From: Nocardia flavorosea NBRC 108225
GTDB taxonomy: Bacteria > Actinomycetota > Actinomycetes > Mycobacteriales > Mycobacteriaceae
Length of the DNA: 64,000 bases
NCBI RefSeq assembly: GCF_001613385.1
Contig: NZ_BDCG01000004.1
Location: 310,001-374,000, forward strand
Direction of reading: 5' to 3'
Positions 55,346 to 64,000 of the stretch are shown here, one piece after another. The number at the start of each line of letters is the position of its first letter. The first letter of the stretch is position 1. Below the pieces are notes generated by a model. The model had not been told where the DNA came from. It did not search any database and saw only the letters and a list, made by a program, of their open reading frames with translations. The translations under genes were made by a program, and so were the position numbers.

Positions 55346-56161
55346 ATGGCTGCTGCCGGATTGCCCACGCCGACCCCCTTCCCCTATCCGGAGCTCGACA
55401 AGCGCGAGGAAGACCATTGGTCCGGCGCGCAGATCGACGATGGCCGCTTGCGGGCATTGTCGCTGGGCGCCTTCTACTCGGCGCGCTGGGATGCCTTCCA
55501 CGACGAATTGCTGCTCGGCCCCGAACGCGACCATCCGCTCGGCGACCGGCGCGAACTCGCCATCGACACACTCACCGGAGCCTGGGGTATCACCGACGGT
55601 ACCGAGGCCCGCGCCTCGATGGAACAACTCCTCGAAGGGATGCACGCCCCGCTCTACGCCCTGGTCCACCCGCTGGTGACCGCATCGCTGAACGCCAGCG
55701 AACGGGACCGGTTCGGTGAGCGCGCCGACCGGCATCGCGCCTTCCTCCGGCAGGTCGCCTCGTTCCGCGGTATCGACAATTCCGAAGCCCTGGTCCGTGA
55801 CTACGACATCTGGTCGCAAGCGATCAAAATCGGTTTCACCGATCACTTGTCCCGCCCCCTGCCCGCCGATATCCACGCCTGGGATCTCGCGCGCGTGGTC
55901 GCGGTGGCCCGGATGGCCTACACCGCCGGCTATATCGAAGCGGACGTCGCGTGGGACTATCTGGCCCGCGCGCTACCACTGGCTCAGCGCAAGTACCGCA
56001 ACTGGCGCCAGTTCGGTGACGCCTACCTCACCGGCTGGACCTACTGGCAGGCCTGTGAGGACCTGGCCGAACTCAAGGACGGCGGGGTGGACCGACGGCT
56101 CGAATTGTTACGACTATGGCTACGCCCGACCAGTCCCTGGCGTCGTATAGATCTGGTGTAG
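55346..56161 (+). CDS. DUF1266 domain protein
   Basis: 271 aa. The conserved C-terminal block contains SFRGIDNSEALVRDYDIWSQ, AWDLARVVAVARMAYTAGYI and SWRQFGDAYLTGW-like residues (NWRQFGDAYLTGWTYW), characteristic of DUF1266. No signal or membrane segment. ATG 55346 is six bases after TACACT, so probably leaderless. Family members occur near polymorphic toxins in some genomes, but no such gene is visible here. Confidence 0.82.
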   Translation: MAAAGLPTPTPFPYPELDKREEDHWSGAQIDDGRLRALSLGAFYSARWDAFHDELLLGPERDHPLGDRRELAIDTLTGAWGITDGTEARASMEQLLEGMHAPLYALVHPLVTASLNASERDRFGERADRHRAFLRQVASFRGIDNSEALVRDYDIWSQAIKIGFTDHLSRPLPADIHAWDLARVVAVARMAYTAGYIEADVAWDYLARALPLAQRKYRNWRQFGDAYLTGWTYWQACEDLAELKDGGVDRRLELLRLWLRPTSPWRRIDLV

Positions 56162-56186
56162 TCCGATAGGCCCGGTCCGGGACGCT

Positions 56187-56354
56187 TCAGTCCTGGTCGG
56201 CCAGCCATTCCTCGAAGGTGGTCGGTGCCAGGCGCGCGTTCTCGCCGGGCAGTAGTACATTCCCGGCCATCTCGGGGCCGAAGATCGAGGACCATGTCGG
56301 GACCAGATCGACAGCATGGCCCCGGGCCCTGGCGCGGCCCGGTGTAGAGGACAT
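56187..56354 (-). CDS. 55-aa hypothetical protein
   Basis: ATG 56354 follows GAGAGG by five bases. The short product has a basic start (TPGRARARGH) and a conserved-looking core VDLVPTWSSIFGPEMAGNV, ending TFEEWLADQD. About 80% of codons end in G or C, in line with real genes nearby. 38 bases downstream of the 321-aa gene on the same strand, so probably in one operon. Not recognised. Confidence 0.5.
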   Translation of the reverse strand: MSSTPGRARARGHAVDLVPTWSSIFGPEMAGNVLLPGENARLAPTTFEEWLADQD

Positions 56355-56392
56355 CAGGGCCTCTCGGTCCGCACGCCTTTACACCGAGACCG

Positions 56393-57358
56393 TCAGATAC
56401 CCGGCAGGGAGCGCAGGATGCCGCGGCCGTAGCGCTGGAACTGGGTGTCGTCGACCATTCCCAGCGAATGCCGTTCGACCAGTAGTTCCCATTCGGAGTA
56501 CAACTGCGCGACGCTCGGATCGGCCGGGCCTGCCGAACCGTCCAGGGCGACCAGCCGCACTGCGAAGTTGATGGCGTAGGTCATCCGCTCGGTATCGGCG
56601 CGATCCAGCCCCGTGAAGCACATCGTGGTGTTGCCGTCGCGCACCTCGATGATGGGGCGGCGGTCGGCATCGCGCAGCCCGCCTGCCATAGAACCGGGTT
56701 CCTCGGTGGCCCGCGCCATCATGATCATCGGGATCGGTAGATCGTGGGCATAGGGTTCGTCCGTGCTCAGCGACGCCAGGAGTAGGCGTTTCGTGGTGAC
56801 GGTGAGCAGGCAGGTGTCATCGTCCCCGATCGGTGGATGGGCGATGACATACGCGGTCTCCAGCACGTACTCGTCATCGTCGACGAGGCCGTGCAGATCG
56901 TGCAGGGCCGCTTCGCCGCGGCCGGTGACCGACATCCGGCCCACGGCCCGGTCGACGTCCGCGCGGACGGTGCCCCGTTCGGTGACCTCGGGGGCCGGCG
57001 GGTTCAGTGCCGGTGCGGAGATATCGATCCGTTGCGCGGCCAGGATCTGGTCGTTGATCCGCGAGACGATACCGGCGGCGGCGGGGACGTCGTGCTCGGC
57101 GATCAGCACCGGAAGCGGTGTCCGGTCGGCGGGCACTCCGACCAGGACCGGAGTGGGATAACGCAGGTAGATCTCGATGACGACCGCATCGTCGGCGCGC
57201 CGGCTGAGCCGCACCTCCAGCAGATCGGTGACTGCCACGTCGAGCACGCGCTCGCCGTCGGACTCGGTATCGCCGTCGGCTTCGGGGCGAAGGACTACCA
57301 GGCGTCCCTCTCCGTGCCGAACTATTGCTGTGGGTGTCCGTAACTCGACTATGTCCAT
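56393..57358 (-). CDS. Hypothetical 321-aa protein
   Basis: Soluble protein, no signal or membrane segment. Beta-rich with a DIVELRTPTAIVRHGEGRLV start, an acidic linker (about residues 115-150) and a second part with VTTKRLLLASLS that reads like a PH/GRAM-type domain; the name is not established. ATG 57358 with AGGGGG upstream. Divergent from ftsH, with a TGTGAT-N11-ATCACA palindrome between. Function unknown. Confidence 0.7.
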   Translation of the reverse strand: MDIVELRTPTAIVRHGEGRLVVLRPEADGDTESDGERVLDVAVTDLLEVRLSRRADDAVVIEIYLRYPTPVLVGVPADRTPLPVLIAEHDVPAAAGIVSRINDQILAAQRIDISAPALNPPAPEVTERGTVRADVDRAVGRMSVTGRGEAALHDLHGLVDDDEYVLETAYVIAHPPIGDDDTCLLTVTTKRLLLASLSTDEPYAHDLPIPMIMMARATEEPGSMAGGLRDADRRPIIEVRDGNTTMCFTGLDRADTERMTYAINFAVRLVALDGSAGPADPSVAQLYSEWELLVERHSLGMVDDTQFQRYGRGILRSLPGI

Positions 57359-57411
57359 ACCCCCTGCGCTCGGGTCGTACGTCGATCATCATCGGTCGGG
57401 CGTGCCATGAT

Positions 57412-57434
57412 TGTGATCACTACGAGATATCACA
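57412..57434. promoter_or_regulatory. Palindrome between the 321-aa gene and ftsH
   Basis: TGTGAT (57412-57417) and ATCACA (57429-57434) are separated by 11 bases; the left half also contains the palindrome GTGATCAC. CRP-like half-sites, but CRP sites have six bases between TGTGA and TCACA, not the 13 here, so another dimeric regulator is more likely. Sits in a 328-base gap. Confidence 0.45.
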
Positions 57435-57564
57435 GACCACGACGCCGGGAACCACCGTGGTTTTCCGGCCGTTTACCTGTTGAACTGCATCACCAGCCGA
57501 ACTCCTCGCTTGCGATAAGTCAGGAAGCGCGATGTATCGAGTAGACCGTACGCGGTAACGTGGC

Positions 57565-57690
57565 ATGTCCGCATCCGAATCCGCCCACCGGGCGGCCGCG
57601 GAAGCGGGTTGCGCCGCTCGAGACCGACGCATCGCTAGGCAAAACGCGGAGACGCCTGAAAGGACTGGCCGCCCGGCCGACGCTCTATGA
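57565..57690 (+). CDS. 41-aa upstream ORF overlapping the ftsH start
   Basis: ATG 57565 to TGA 57688-57690, which overlaps the ftsH ATG (ATGA). Ala/Arg-rich ([17 protein letters not shown]), third-position GC about 66%, so it is not clearly protein-coding. Its value may be to deliver ribosomes to ftsH, which lacks its own well-spaced ribosome site. Confidence 0.3.
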   Translation: MSASESAHRAAAEAGCAARDRRIARQNAETPERTGRPADAL

Positions 57691-60080
57691 ACCGCAAGAC
57701 AGTGTTTCGCACCCTGGCGATAATCGCGGGTATTCTGCTCGTGATCTATCTGTTCAGTTACTTCGGCAACGACACCCGCGGCTGGCAGAGCGTCGATACG
57801 TCGGTGGCGCTCGAGCAGCTGAAGGACAAGGACAACGTTGCCAACGTCCAGATCGATGATCGCGAGCAGCAGCTGCGGATCGAGCTGAGGACCGGCAACG
57901 ACGCCACCGAGGGCCAGAACCAGATCATCGCCAAATATCCCGGCGGTAGTGACACCTCGTCACAGATCTTCCAGGCCGTCCAGGAATCCGGCGCGCCGTA
58001 CAACACGGTCGTCAAACAGGAGAGCTGGCTCACCCAGATTCTGCTGTTCGTCCTGCCGATGGTCATCCTGCTCGGCCTGTTCATCTTCGTGATGTCGCGG
58101 ATGCAGGGCGGCGGCCGCGGCGGCATGATGGGCTTCGGTAAGTCCAAGGCCAAACAGCTGTCGAAGGATATGCCCAAGACCACCTTCGCCGATGTCGCCG
58201 GCGCCGACGAAGCGGTCGAGGAGCTCTACGAGATCAAGGACTTCCTGCAGAACCCCGTGCGCTACCAGGCGCTGGGCGCGAAGATCCCGAAGGGCGTGCT
58301 GCTCTACGGTCCCCCCGGTACCGGTAAGACCCTGCTCGCGCGGGCCGTCGCGGGCGAGGCCGGGGTGCCCTTCTTCACCATCTCCGGTTCGGATTTCGTG
58401 GAGATGTTCGTCGGTGTCGGCGCGTCCCGCGTGCGCGACCTGTTCGAACAGGCCAAACAGAACAGCCCGTGCATTATTTTCGTCGACGAGATCGACGCGG
58501 TCGGCCGCCAGCGCGGCGCCGGCCTCGGCGGCGGGCACGACGAACGTGAACAGACGCTCAACCAGCTGCTGGTCGAGATGGACGGTTTCGGCGACCGCAC
58601 CGGCGTCATCCTGATCGCGGCCACCAACCGCCCCGATATCCTCGATCCCGCGCTGCTGCGCCCGGGCCGGTTCGACCGGCAGATTCCGGTCAGCAACCCC
58701 GATCTCGCCGGTCGCCGGTCGATTCTGCGGGTGCATTCGCAGGGTAAACCGATCGCGCCGGAAGCCGATCTCGACGGCTTGGCCAAACGCACCGTCGGTA
58801 TGTCCGGTGCCGATCTCGCGAATGTCATCAACGAGGCCGCGCTGCTCACCGCCCGGGAGAACGGCGCCACGATCACCGGCGACGCGCTCGAGGAATCGGT
58901 GGACCGGGTGATCGGCGGGCCACGCCGCAAGAGCCGGATCATCAGCGAACACGAGAAGAAGATCACCGCCTACCACGAGGGCGGTCACGCCCTGGCGGCA
59001 TGGGCGATGCCCGATATCGAACCCGTCTACAAGGTGACGATCCTGGCCCGTGGCCGCACCGGTGGTCACGCGATGACCGTGCCCGAGGACGACAAGGGCT
59101 TGATGACCCGCTCCGAGATGATCGCCCGGCTGGTCATGGCCATGGGTGGTCGGGCGGCCGAGGAACTGGTGTTCCACGAGCCCACCACGGGCGCGTCCTC
59201 CGATATCGACCAGGCCACCAAGATCTCGCGGGCAATGGTCACCGAATACGGGATGAGTGCCCGCCTGGGCGCCGTCCGCTACGGCCAAGAGCAGGGCGAC
59301 CCGTTCCTCGGCCGGTCCATGGGAACCGCCTCGGACTATTCGCACGAGGTCGCGGGCGCGATCGACGTGGAGGTCCGTAACCTCATCGAGGCCGCGCATA
59401 CCGAGGCCTGGTCGATCCTCAGCGAATACCGCGATGTGCTCGACGAGCTGGCCACCGCGCTGCTGGAACGCGAAACCCTGCACCGCAAGGATCTGGAAGT
59501 CATCCTGAGTGCGGTACAGAAGCGGCCGCGTATCACCGCGTTCAACGATTTCGGTGATCGGGTGCCGTCGGACAAACCGCCGGTGAAGACACCCGGCGAA
59601 CTCGCGGCCGAACGCGGTGAGCCCTGGCCGCCGGAGCCCAAGGTGCCCGCCGGTATCACCCCCGGCGACCCCTCGGCCGCCGGCAGCGTCCCGCAGCCCG
59701 CCGGATACCCGGGCGCACCCGTCGCGCAGCCCGGATACGGGCAGCCGCCGGCCGGCTACCCCGCTCCGCAGCAGCCCGCTCCCGCGTATCCGCGTGGGGC
59801 CACGCAGGGGTCGCGTCCGGATTACGGTGCTCCCGCGGGTTGGTCGGCTCCGGGCTGGCCACCGCGGGAACAGCAGGCACCGCCCGCCGAACGCGGTTAC
59901 GGCGGCCCTCCTCCCGAGCAGCCGCGCCATACGCAGCCGGACCCGAACTCGGGCGGATACCGCGGCGAAGGCGCCGCCCCGCCGTACGACCGTGGCCAGG
60001 GCGATCCCGGTTACGGTGCCGGCGAGGAGCCCGGTCGTGGCGGCCCGCACTCCTGGGACAGCCCGAACGGTCGGCAGTAG
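57687..60080 (+). CDS. ftsH: ATP-dependent zinc metalloprotease FtsH
   Basis: 797 aa. Two N-terminal membrane helices (residues 8-26 and about 115-137) bracket a periplasmic domain; then the AAA+ module (GPPGTGKT near 208-215, [33 protein letters not shown]) and the M41 protease domain with HEGGH at 430-434. Degrades misfolded membrane proteins. The last 170 residues are a Pro/Gly/Gln/Tyr-rich tail, much longer than in E. coli but usual in Nocardia and Mycobacterium. Start ATG 57687 gives the expected MNRKT beginning. It precedes folE by 75 bases, so it probably leads the folate operon. Confidence 0.96.
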   Translation: MNRKTVFRTLAIIAGILLVIYLFSYFGNDTRGWQSVDTSVALEQLKDKDNVANVQIDDREQQLRIELRTGNDATEGQNQIIAKYPGGSDTSSQIFQAVQESGAPYNTVVKQESWLTQILLFVLPMVILLGLFIFVMSRMQGGGRGGMMGFGKSKAKQLSKDMPKTTFADVAGADEAVEELYEIKDFLQNPVRYQALGAKIPKGVLLYGPPGTGKTLLARAVAGEAGVPFFTISGSDFVEMFVGVGASRVRDLFEQAKQNSPCIIFVDEIDAVGRQRGAGLGGGHDEREQTLNQLLVEMDGFGDRTGVILIAATNRPDILDPALLRPGRFDRQIPVSNPDLAGRRSILRVHSQGKPIAPEADLDGLAKRTVGMSGADLANVINEAALLTARENGATITGDALEESVDRVIGGPRRKSRIISEHEKKITAYHEGGHALAAWAMPDIEPVYKVTILARGRTGGHAMTVPEDDKGLMTRSEMIARLVMAMGGRAAEELVFHEPTTGASSDIDQATKISRAMVTEYGMSARLGAVRYGQEQGDPFLGRSMGTASDYSHEVAGAIDVEVRNLIEAAHTEAWSILSEYRDVLDELATALLERETLHRKDLEVILSAVQKRPRITAFNDFGDRVPSDKPPVKTPGELAAERGEPWPPEPKVPAGITPGDPSAAGSVPQPAGYPGAPVAQPGYGQPPAGYPAPQQPAPAYPRGATQGSRPDYGAPAGWSAPGWPPREQQAPPAERGYGGPPPEQPRHTQPDPNSGGYRGEGAAPPYDRGQGDPGYGAGEEPGRGGPHSWDSPNGRQ

Positions 60081-60155
60081 TCAGGCGCCGATTACGCTCG
60101 GACCCGACGGCGCCCGGTCATTACTGCCGCGCCCGGATTGTGGAGGTGTCCTCGA

Positions 60156-60827
60156 ATGTCGGCCAATCAGCAGACCAACGGCCATACGACCGGTATCCCC
60201 GCCGAACTGGGCGAGACCGGCGGCCCGGCGCCGGAGCTGATCGCCCGGCACACCGGAAAGCCGTTCGACCAGCAGCGCGCCGAGGCCGCGGTACGGGAGT
60301 TGCTGCTCGCGGTGGGGGAGAACCCCGACCGGCCCGGGCTGCTGGATACGCCCGCGCGGGTCGCGCGGGCCTACCGGGAAATGTTCGCCGGGCTGTACGT
60401 GGAACCCGACGCGGTGCTGAACACCACCTTCGACGAGGAGCATCAGGAACTCGTGCTGGTTCGCGATATCCCGATGTACTCGACCTGCGAGCACCATTTG
60501 GTGTCTTTCCACGGTGTCGCGCACGTCGGCTACATCCCGGGTCCGCACGGCAGGGTGACCGGATTGTCGAAACTGGCCCGGCTGGTCGACCTGTACGCCA
60601 AACGCCCCCAGGTGCAGGAACGGCTGACCAGTCAGATCGCGGACGCGGTGATGCGCAAACTGGATCCGCGCGGCGCGATCGTGGTGATCGAGGCCGAACA
60701 TCTCTGCATGGCCATGCGCGGTATCCGTAAGCCCGGCGCCAGCACCACGACCTCCGCGGTCCGCGGGTTGTTGCAGACCAATTCGGCCTCGCGCTCCGAG
60801 GCCCTCGACTTGATTCTGCGCAAGTGA
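60156..60827 (+). CDS. folE: GTP cyclohydrolase I
   Basis: 223 aa, first enzyme of tetrahydrofolate synthesis (GTP to dihydroneopterin triphosphate). Zinc ligands in [13 protein letters not shown] and [32 protein letters not shown] is the typical core. ATG 60156 with GGAGG nine bases upstream; its stop overlaps the folP start (GTGA). Confidence 0.97.
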   Translation: MSANQQTNGHTTGIPAELGETGGPAPELIARHTGKPFDQQRAEAAVRELLLAVGENPDRPGLLDTPARVARAYREMFAGLYVEPDAVLNTTFDEEHQELVLVRDIPMYSTCEHHLVSFHGVAHVGYIPGPHGRVTGLSKLARLVDLYAKRPQVQERLTSQIADAVMRKLDPRGAIVVIEAEHLCMAMRGIRKPGASTTTSAVRGLLQTNSASRSEALDLILRK

Positions 60828-61729
60828 ACGATCAGCGTTCCGACGCCGGTCCCACCCTGACCGGGGTGATGCCCCGGCCGGGTGTGCAACCGCGGCCGGG
60901 CCGGTCGTGTGTGGTGATGGGCATCGTGAACGTCACCAGCGATTCGTTCTCCGACGGCGGGCGCTATCTGGATCCGGACCGGGCCATCGAACACGGGGTC
61001 CGGCTCTATGAGTCCGGCGCCGACATCATCGATGTGGGCGGGGAATCGACCCGGCCGGGCGCGGTGCGGGTCAAGGCGGAAACCGAGGTCGAACGAGTGG
61101 TGCCGGTGATCGCCGGACTGGTTGCGGCCGGCGTCCCCACCAGCGTCGACACCATGCGCGCTGCGGTCGCGGAAGCGGCCATCGCGGCGGGAGTATCGGT
61201 GATCAACGATGTCTCGGGCGGACGTGCCGACCCGGCGATGGCCGAGGCGGTTGCCGCGGCCGATATTCCGTGGATTCTCATGCACTGGCGGGCGGCGGCC
61301 GACTACCGGCACACCGGCCCCGCAGACCACTACGACGATGTCGTGGCCGAAGTGCGGGCGGAACTCGGGGTTCAGGTGCGGCACGCGGTTGCCGCGGGGG
61401 TGGATCCGGCCCGGATCATTCTCGACCCCGGGCTGGGGTTCGCCAAGAATGCCGAACACAACTGGGCACTGCTGGCCGCGTTGGACACTTTCGTCGCAGA
61501 TGGCTTCCCGATACTGATCGGGGCCTCGCGGAAACGTTTCCTGGGTGCGCTGCTGGCCGAGAACGACGATCCACGCCCGCCCGCCGGGCGGGAAACCGCC
61601 ACGGCCACGATTTCGGCGCTGGCGGCATGGCACGGCGCATGGGGGGTGCGGGTGCACGATGTACGCGGGTCGCAGGACGCACTAGCGGTAACCGACGCCT
61701 GGCGCCGTGCGATGGGAGACACGTGGTGA
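60824..61729 (+). CDS. folP: Dihydropteroate synthase
   Basis: 301 aa, joins pABA to hydroxymethyl-dihydropterin; the sulfonamide target. [39 protein letters not shown] and [10 protein letters not shown] mark the active site. A ~27-residue N-terminal extension is not conserved. GTG 60824 overlaps the folE stop; its own stop overlaps folB (GTGA). Confidence 0.97.
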   Translation: MNDQRSDAGPTLTGVMPRPGVQPRPGRSCVVMGIVNVTSDSFSDGGRYLDPDRAIEHGVRLYESGADIIDVGGESTRPGAVRVKAETEVERVVPVIAGLVAAGVPTSVDTMRAAVAEAAIAAGVSVINDVSGGRADPAMAEAVAAADIPWILMHWRAAADYRHTGPADHYDDVVAEVRAELGVQVRHAVAAGVDPARIILDPGLGFAKNAEHNWALLAALDTFVADGFPILIGASRKRFLGALLAENDDPRPPAGRETATATISALAAWHGAWGVRVHDVRGSQDALAVTDAWRRAMGDTW

Positions 61730-62112
61730 GCGCCGGGGCGGGAGACCGGATCGAACTGCGTGGCCTGCGGGTCTTCGGCTACCACGGAGTTTTCGAGCAC
61801 GAACGCCGGGACGGCCAGGAATTCGTCGTCGATCTCACCGTCTGGACCGATATCTCCGCGGCGGCGGCCACCGACGATCTCGACCGCACCGTGGACTACG
61901 GCGCGCTCGCAGAACTCGCCGTGACGATCGTGCAGGGCCCACCGCGCAATCTCATCGAGACCGTGGCCACCGAAATCGCCGGGCGGGTGCGCGCTGTTCC
62001 CGGTGTCGCCGATGTCGAGGTCGTGCTGCACAAACCGAGCGCGCCCATCCCGCACAGTTTCGCCGACGTCCGGGTGGTCACCGCGGGTCGCCGGGAACCG
62101 GGGCCCGAATGA
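61726..62112 (+). CDS. folB: Dihydroneopterin aldolase
   Basis: 128 aa. GLRVFGYHGVFEHERRDGQEF and the catalytic lysine in VEVVLHKPSAPI are present. Converts dihydroneopterin to hydroxymethyl-dihydropterin. GTG 61726 and stop both overlap neighbours, so translation is coupled throughout. Confidence 0.96.
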   Translation: MSAGAGDRIELRGLRVFGYHGVFEHERRDGQEFVVDLTVWTDISAAAATDDLDRTVDYGALAELAVTIVQGPPRNLIETVATEIAGRVRAVPGVADVEVVLHKPSAPIPHSFADVRVVTAGRREPGPE

Positions 62113-62654
62113 CGCGCGCGGTCTTGTCCATCGGCTCGAATATGGGGGATCGGCTCGCGCTGTTGCGCGGTGTAATCGCCGGATTCGGTGCGCGCGTACG
62201 TGCGGTTTCACCGGTATACAGCACCGCCCCATGGGGCGGTGTGGACCAGGACGATTTCCTCAACGCCGTACTGGTCGTCGACGATCCGGCGTACGACTGC
62301 CGCGCCTGGCTGGTGCACGGTCAGCGGCTCGAACAGGCCGCCGGCCGCGAGCGCACGGTGCGCTGGGGCGCTCGCACTCTGGACGTGGATATCGTCACCT
62401 GCGCCGAAGCCGTCGCCGGGGAGTTCCGATCCTGTAGCAGTACCGACCCGAACCTCACCCTGCCGCATCCACGCGCCCACGAACGCGCCTTCGTCATGAT
62501 CCCGTGGCTGGACGTGGAACCCGGGGCCGTGCTGGACGTCGCGGGTATCGGATATCCGGTGCGAGATCTGTTGTCGAAGCTGGACGCGAGCGAGGTAGCG
62601 GGGGTTCGCCGCACCGACCTCAGCCTGATACCCGCCGCGGGAGCCGCACCATGA
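62109..62654 (+). CDS. folK: HPPK, hydroxymethyl-dihydropterin pyrophosphokinase
   Basis: 181 aa. SIGSNMGDR at the N-terminus and GARTLDVDIVTCAE (the two Mg-binding aspartates) plus LPHPRAHERAFV. Activates the pterin for FolP. ATG 62109 overlaps folB by ATGA; stop overlaps the DUF3180 gene. Confidence 0.96.
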   Translation: MTRAVLSIGSNMGDRLALLRGVIAGFGARVRAVSPVYSTAPWGGVDQDDFLNAVLVVDDPAYDCRAWLVHGQRLEQAAGRERTVRWGARTLDVDIVTCAEAVAGEFRSCSSTDPNLTLPHPRAHERAFVMIPWLDVEPGAVLDVAGIGYPVRDLLSKLDASEVAGVRRTDLSLIPAAGAAP

Positions 62655-63184
62655 CCTTCGGGGGCAGCGATGAGAACACCCCCGGTAACGGTGGGGGCGA
62701 CGGCGATATGAGGCTGAAACCCACCCGTATCCGGGAGTTGCTGGCCAATATCGCGATCGCGGCCGTTATCGCCTGGGTGGCCACCCGGCTCGCCTACGGG
62801 AGTTTCCCGCCGATCTCCACGATCGCGGGGGCCTCTCTGTACCCGGTGGCCGCGCTCGAGGCGGCGCTCGGGTTCTATATCCGCGCCCGGGTGACCAATA
62901 GACAGATCGGTGCCGACCGGCGTCAGCTGCATCCGATCACAGTGGCCCGGGCGTTGGCGCTGGCGAAGGCGTCCGCGCAGGTGGGTTCGCTGGTGGCCGG
63001 GGTCTGGCTGGGATTCCTGCTGTGGATCTTCCCGCAGCGGGGGGAGCTGCGGGCCGCCGACGCGGACTATCCGGGCGTTCTCATCGGCTGCGGCGCGGGT
63101 ATTGCGCTGGCCGTCGCGGCGTTGTGGCTCGAACACTGCTGCCGGGCTCCGGACGACCCGACCGACGAACCCGCGCCATCCTAG
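62651..63184 (+). CDS. DUF3180 membrane protein
   Basis: 177 aa, Rv3605c-like. LKPTRIRELLANIAIAAVIA and PPISTIAGASLYPVAALEA then HPITVARALALAKASAQVG are family marks; four membrane helices. Tied to the folate operon in most actinobacteria without a known role. ATG 62651 overlaps the folK stop. Confidence 0.9.
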   Translation: MTFGGSDENTPGNGGGDGDMRLKPTRIRELLANIAIAAVIAWVATRLAYGSFPPISTIAGASLYPVAALEAALGFYIRARVTNRQIGADRRQLHPITVARALALAKASAQVGSLVAGVWLGFLLWIFPQRGELRAADADYPGVLIGCGAGIALAVAALWLEHCCRAPDDPTDEPAPS

Positions 63185-63253
63185 ACCTCTTCGTGACGGA
63201 TCACGCCCATTCTGACCTGGGCGCGTCCGACTTTCCCGATTACTCTTGCGGGC

Positions 63254-64000
63254 ATGGTGTCACCGTCCCGCAGTAGTTCTTCCGCGCGCAGCCGGGAAGA
63301 TGTGGGCAAAGTGTTCCTCGGCGGCCTGGTGCTGCTCGGGGTGGTGGCCAGTGTCCTGCTGGTGCTCAGCGAGAGCGTGCAGCTCATCCGCGTGGGGCTG
63401 GTGGCGGCATTGTGGGCGGCGGTACTGGGGGCGTGGGCGGTGAGCCGGTACCAGGCCAAGGTCCGGGATCTGCGTGGCGCCTATGAACGGGAACTGGAGC
63501 GCGAGATCAGTGCGCGCCGTGAACACGAGCTCGGAATCGAGGCCCGGGTGCGTTCGGAGGTCGGCGCCGACGCGACCGAGATGGCCGCGTTGCGGGCCGA
63601 GCTCGCCGTGCTGCGCCGGCAACTCGAACGGCTCTTCGACGGTGAGCTCGCGCCCGAGCGTCCCGCGTTGCGGGCCGCGTCCTTCCGTGTTCAGGAGCTG
63701 CCCAGCGCGCAGGACCGGGCCGGTTTCGCGGCGGCCTGGCCGCCGGCCGAGGACGGTGAGCGGCACGCGGTCGACGCCTGGGCCAACGCCGCGGCGAGCT
63801 GGTCGCATGCTGCGGACGGCTGGGTCGATCCCGAAGACGATGTGGCGGAATCGGGCGCCGATACCGGGGACCGCAGTTCCGGCACCCCCGTCTACGAAAG
63901 CGATCACCCCGGCCGCCCGCGGTTCGCCGGCCCCGACGACGATCCCATCACCGCCGAAACGGCGATCGTGCGCCTCGACGACGAACCGGGTCAGGCTCGG
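63254..64000 (+). CDS. Rv3604c-like membrane protein (DUF6779-type), N-terminal 249 aa
   Basis: Open to the right edge of the window. Two membrane helices (VFLGGLVLLGVVASVLLVLS; VGLVAALWAAVLGAWAV), then a coiled coil (residues 75-135, LRGAYERELEREISARREHE) and a Trp/Asp/Glu-rich disordered region. Position after DUF3180 matches Rv3604c. ATG 63254 is seven bases after TACTCT: leaderless. The domain name is by synteny and general resemblance. Confidence 0.78.
   Translation, partial: MVSPSRSSSSARSREDVGKVFLGGLVLLGVVASVLLVLSESVQLIRVGLVAALWAAVLGAWAVSRYQAKVRDLRGAYERELEREISARREHELGIEARVRSEVGADATEMAALRAELAVLRRQLERLFDGELAPERPALRAASFRVQELPSAQDRAGFAAAWPPAEDGERHAVDAWANAAASWSHAADGWVDPEDDVAESGADTGDRSSGTPVYESDHPGRPRFAGPDDDPITAETAIVRLDDEPGQAR

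Noticed and set aside
57412..57434. CRP site upstream of ftsH
   Set aside because: The half-sites are right but their spacing (13 between TGTGA and TCACA) does not fit CRP; kept only as a generic palindrome.

Overview
The window is high-GC actinobacterial DNA, most likely from Nocardia or a close relative in the Mycobacteriales; this is inferred from gene content and order. Long stretches follow the order of the Mycobacterium tuberculosis block Rv3604c to about Rv3669: holin-like protein, acs, dpp peptide transporter, Rv3662c- and Rv3661-like genes, 6C RNA, ssd and the tad cluster, Rv3649-type helicase, cspA, topA, holB and tRNA-Thr, then ppa, dacB, Rv3626c, tilS, hpt, and ftsH-folE-folP-folB-folK-Rv3605c-Rv3604c. 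Many genes start at or next to a TANNNT -10 box only 6-7 nt away, the signature of leaderless transcripts; others have clear GGAGG-type sites.

Layout. 1-9.4 kb: partial holin-like gene, nhaA, acs, and divergently a four-gene peptide ABC transporter. 9.4-11.7 kb: a degenerate Fic-like protein, a membrane-anchored HAD phosphatase and a textbook 6C small RNA. 11.8-16.7 kb: an overlapping Tad/Flp-type operon (MinD-like Ssd, TadA ATPase, TadB, TadC, Flp-like pilin, two TadE-like proteins) with a 36-codon Arg-rich ORF wedged between tadB and tadC. 16.9-25.4 kb: DNA and RNA maintenance genes (MrfA/SftH-type helicase, cold-shock protein, topoisomerase I, DinB-like protein, clamp-loader delta prime) ending in tRNA-Thr(CGT).

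25.4-45.5 kb is an accessory stretch after the tRNA. It holds two frameshifted small genes (DUF2510, cupin), two TetR modules with visible palindromic operators, several alpha/beta hydrolases and oxidoreductases, and a 1304-aa Pls/PosA-type nonribosomal peptide synthetase translationally coupled to an M1 aminopeptidase. 45.5-50.9 kb returns to the conserved ppa-dacB-Rv3626c-tilS-hpt core. 50.9-57.4 kb carries LysR, an ALDH/SDR pair, DUF2277, DUF1266 and two unrecognised proteins. 57.7-64 kb is ftsH followed by a tightly overlapping folate operon.

The most notable unexplained structures are: a pair of related long palindromes in two convergent intergenic gaps (45.4 and 51.0 kb), whose flanks are conserved while the stems differ but stay self-complementary; three 21-bp-phased repeats between acs and the dpp operon; clustered TAGC-GCTA palindromes at a TetR divergon; and the NRPS-peptidase pair.
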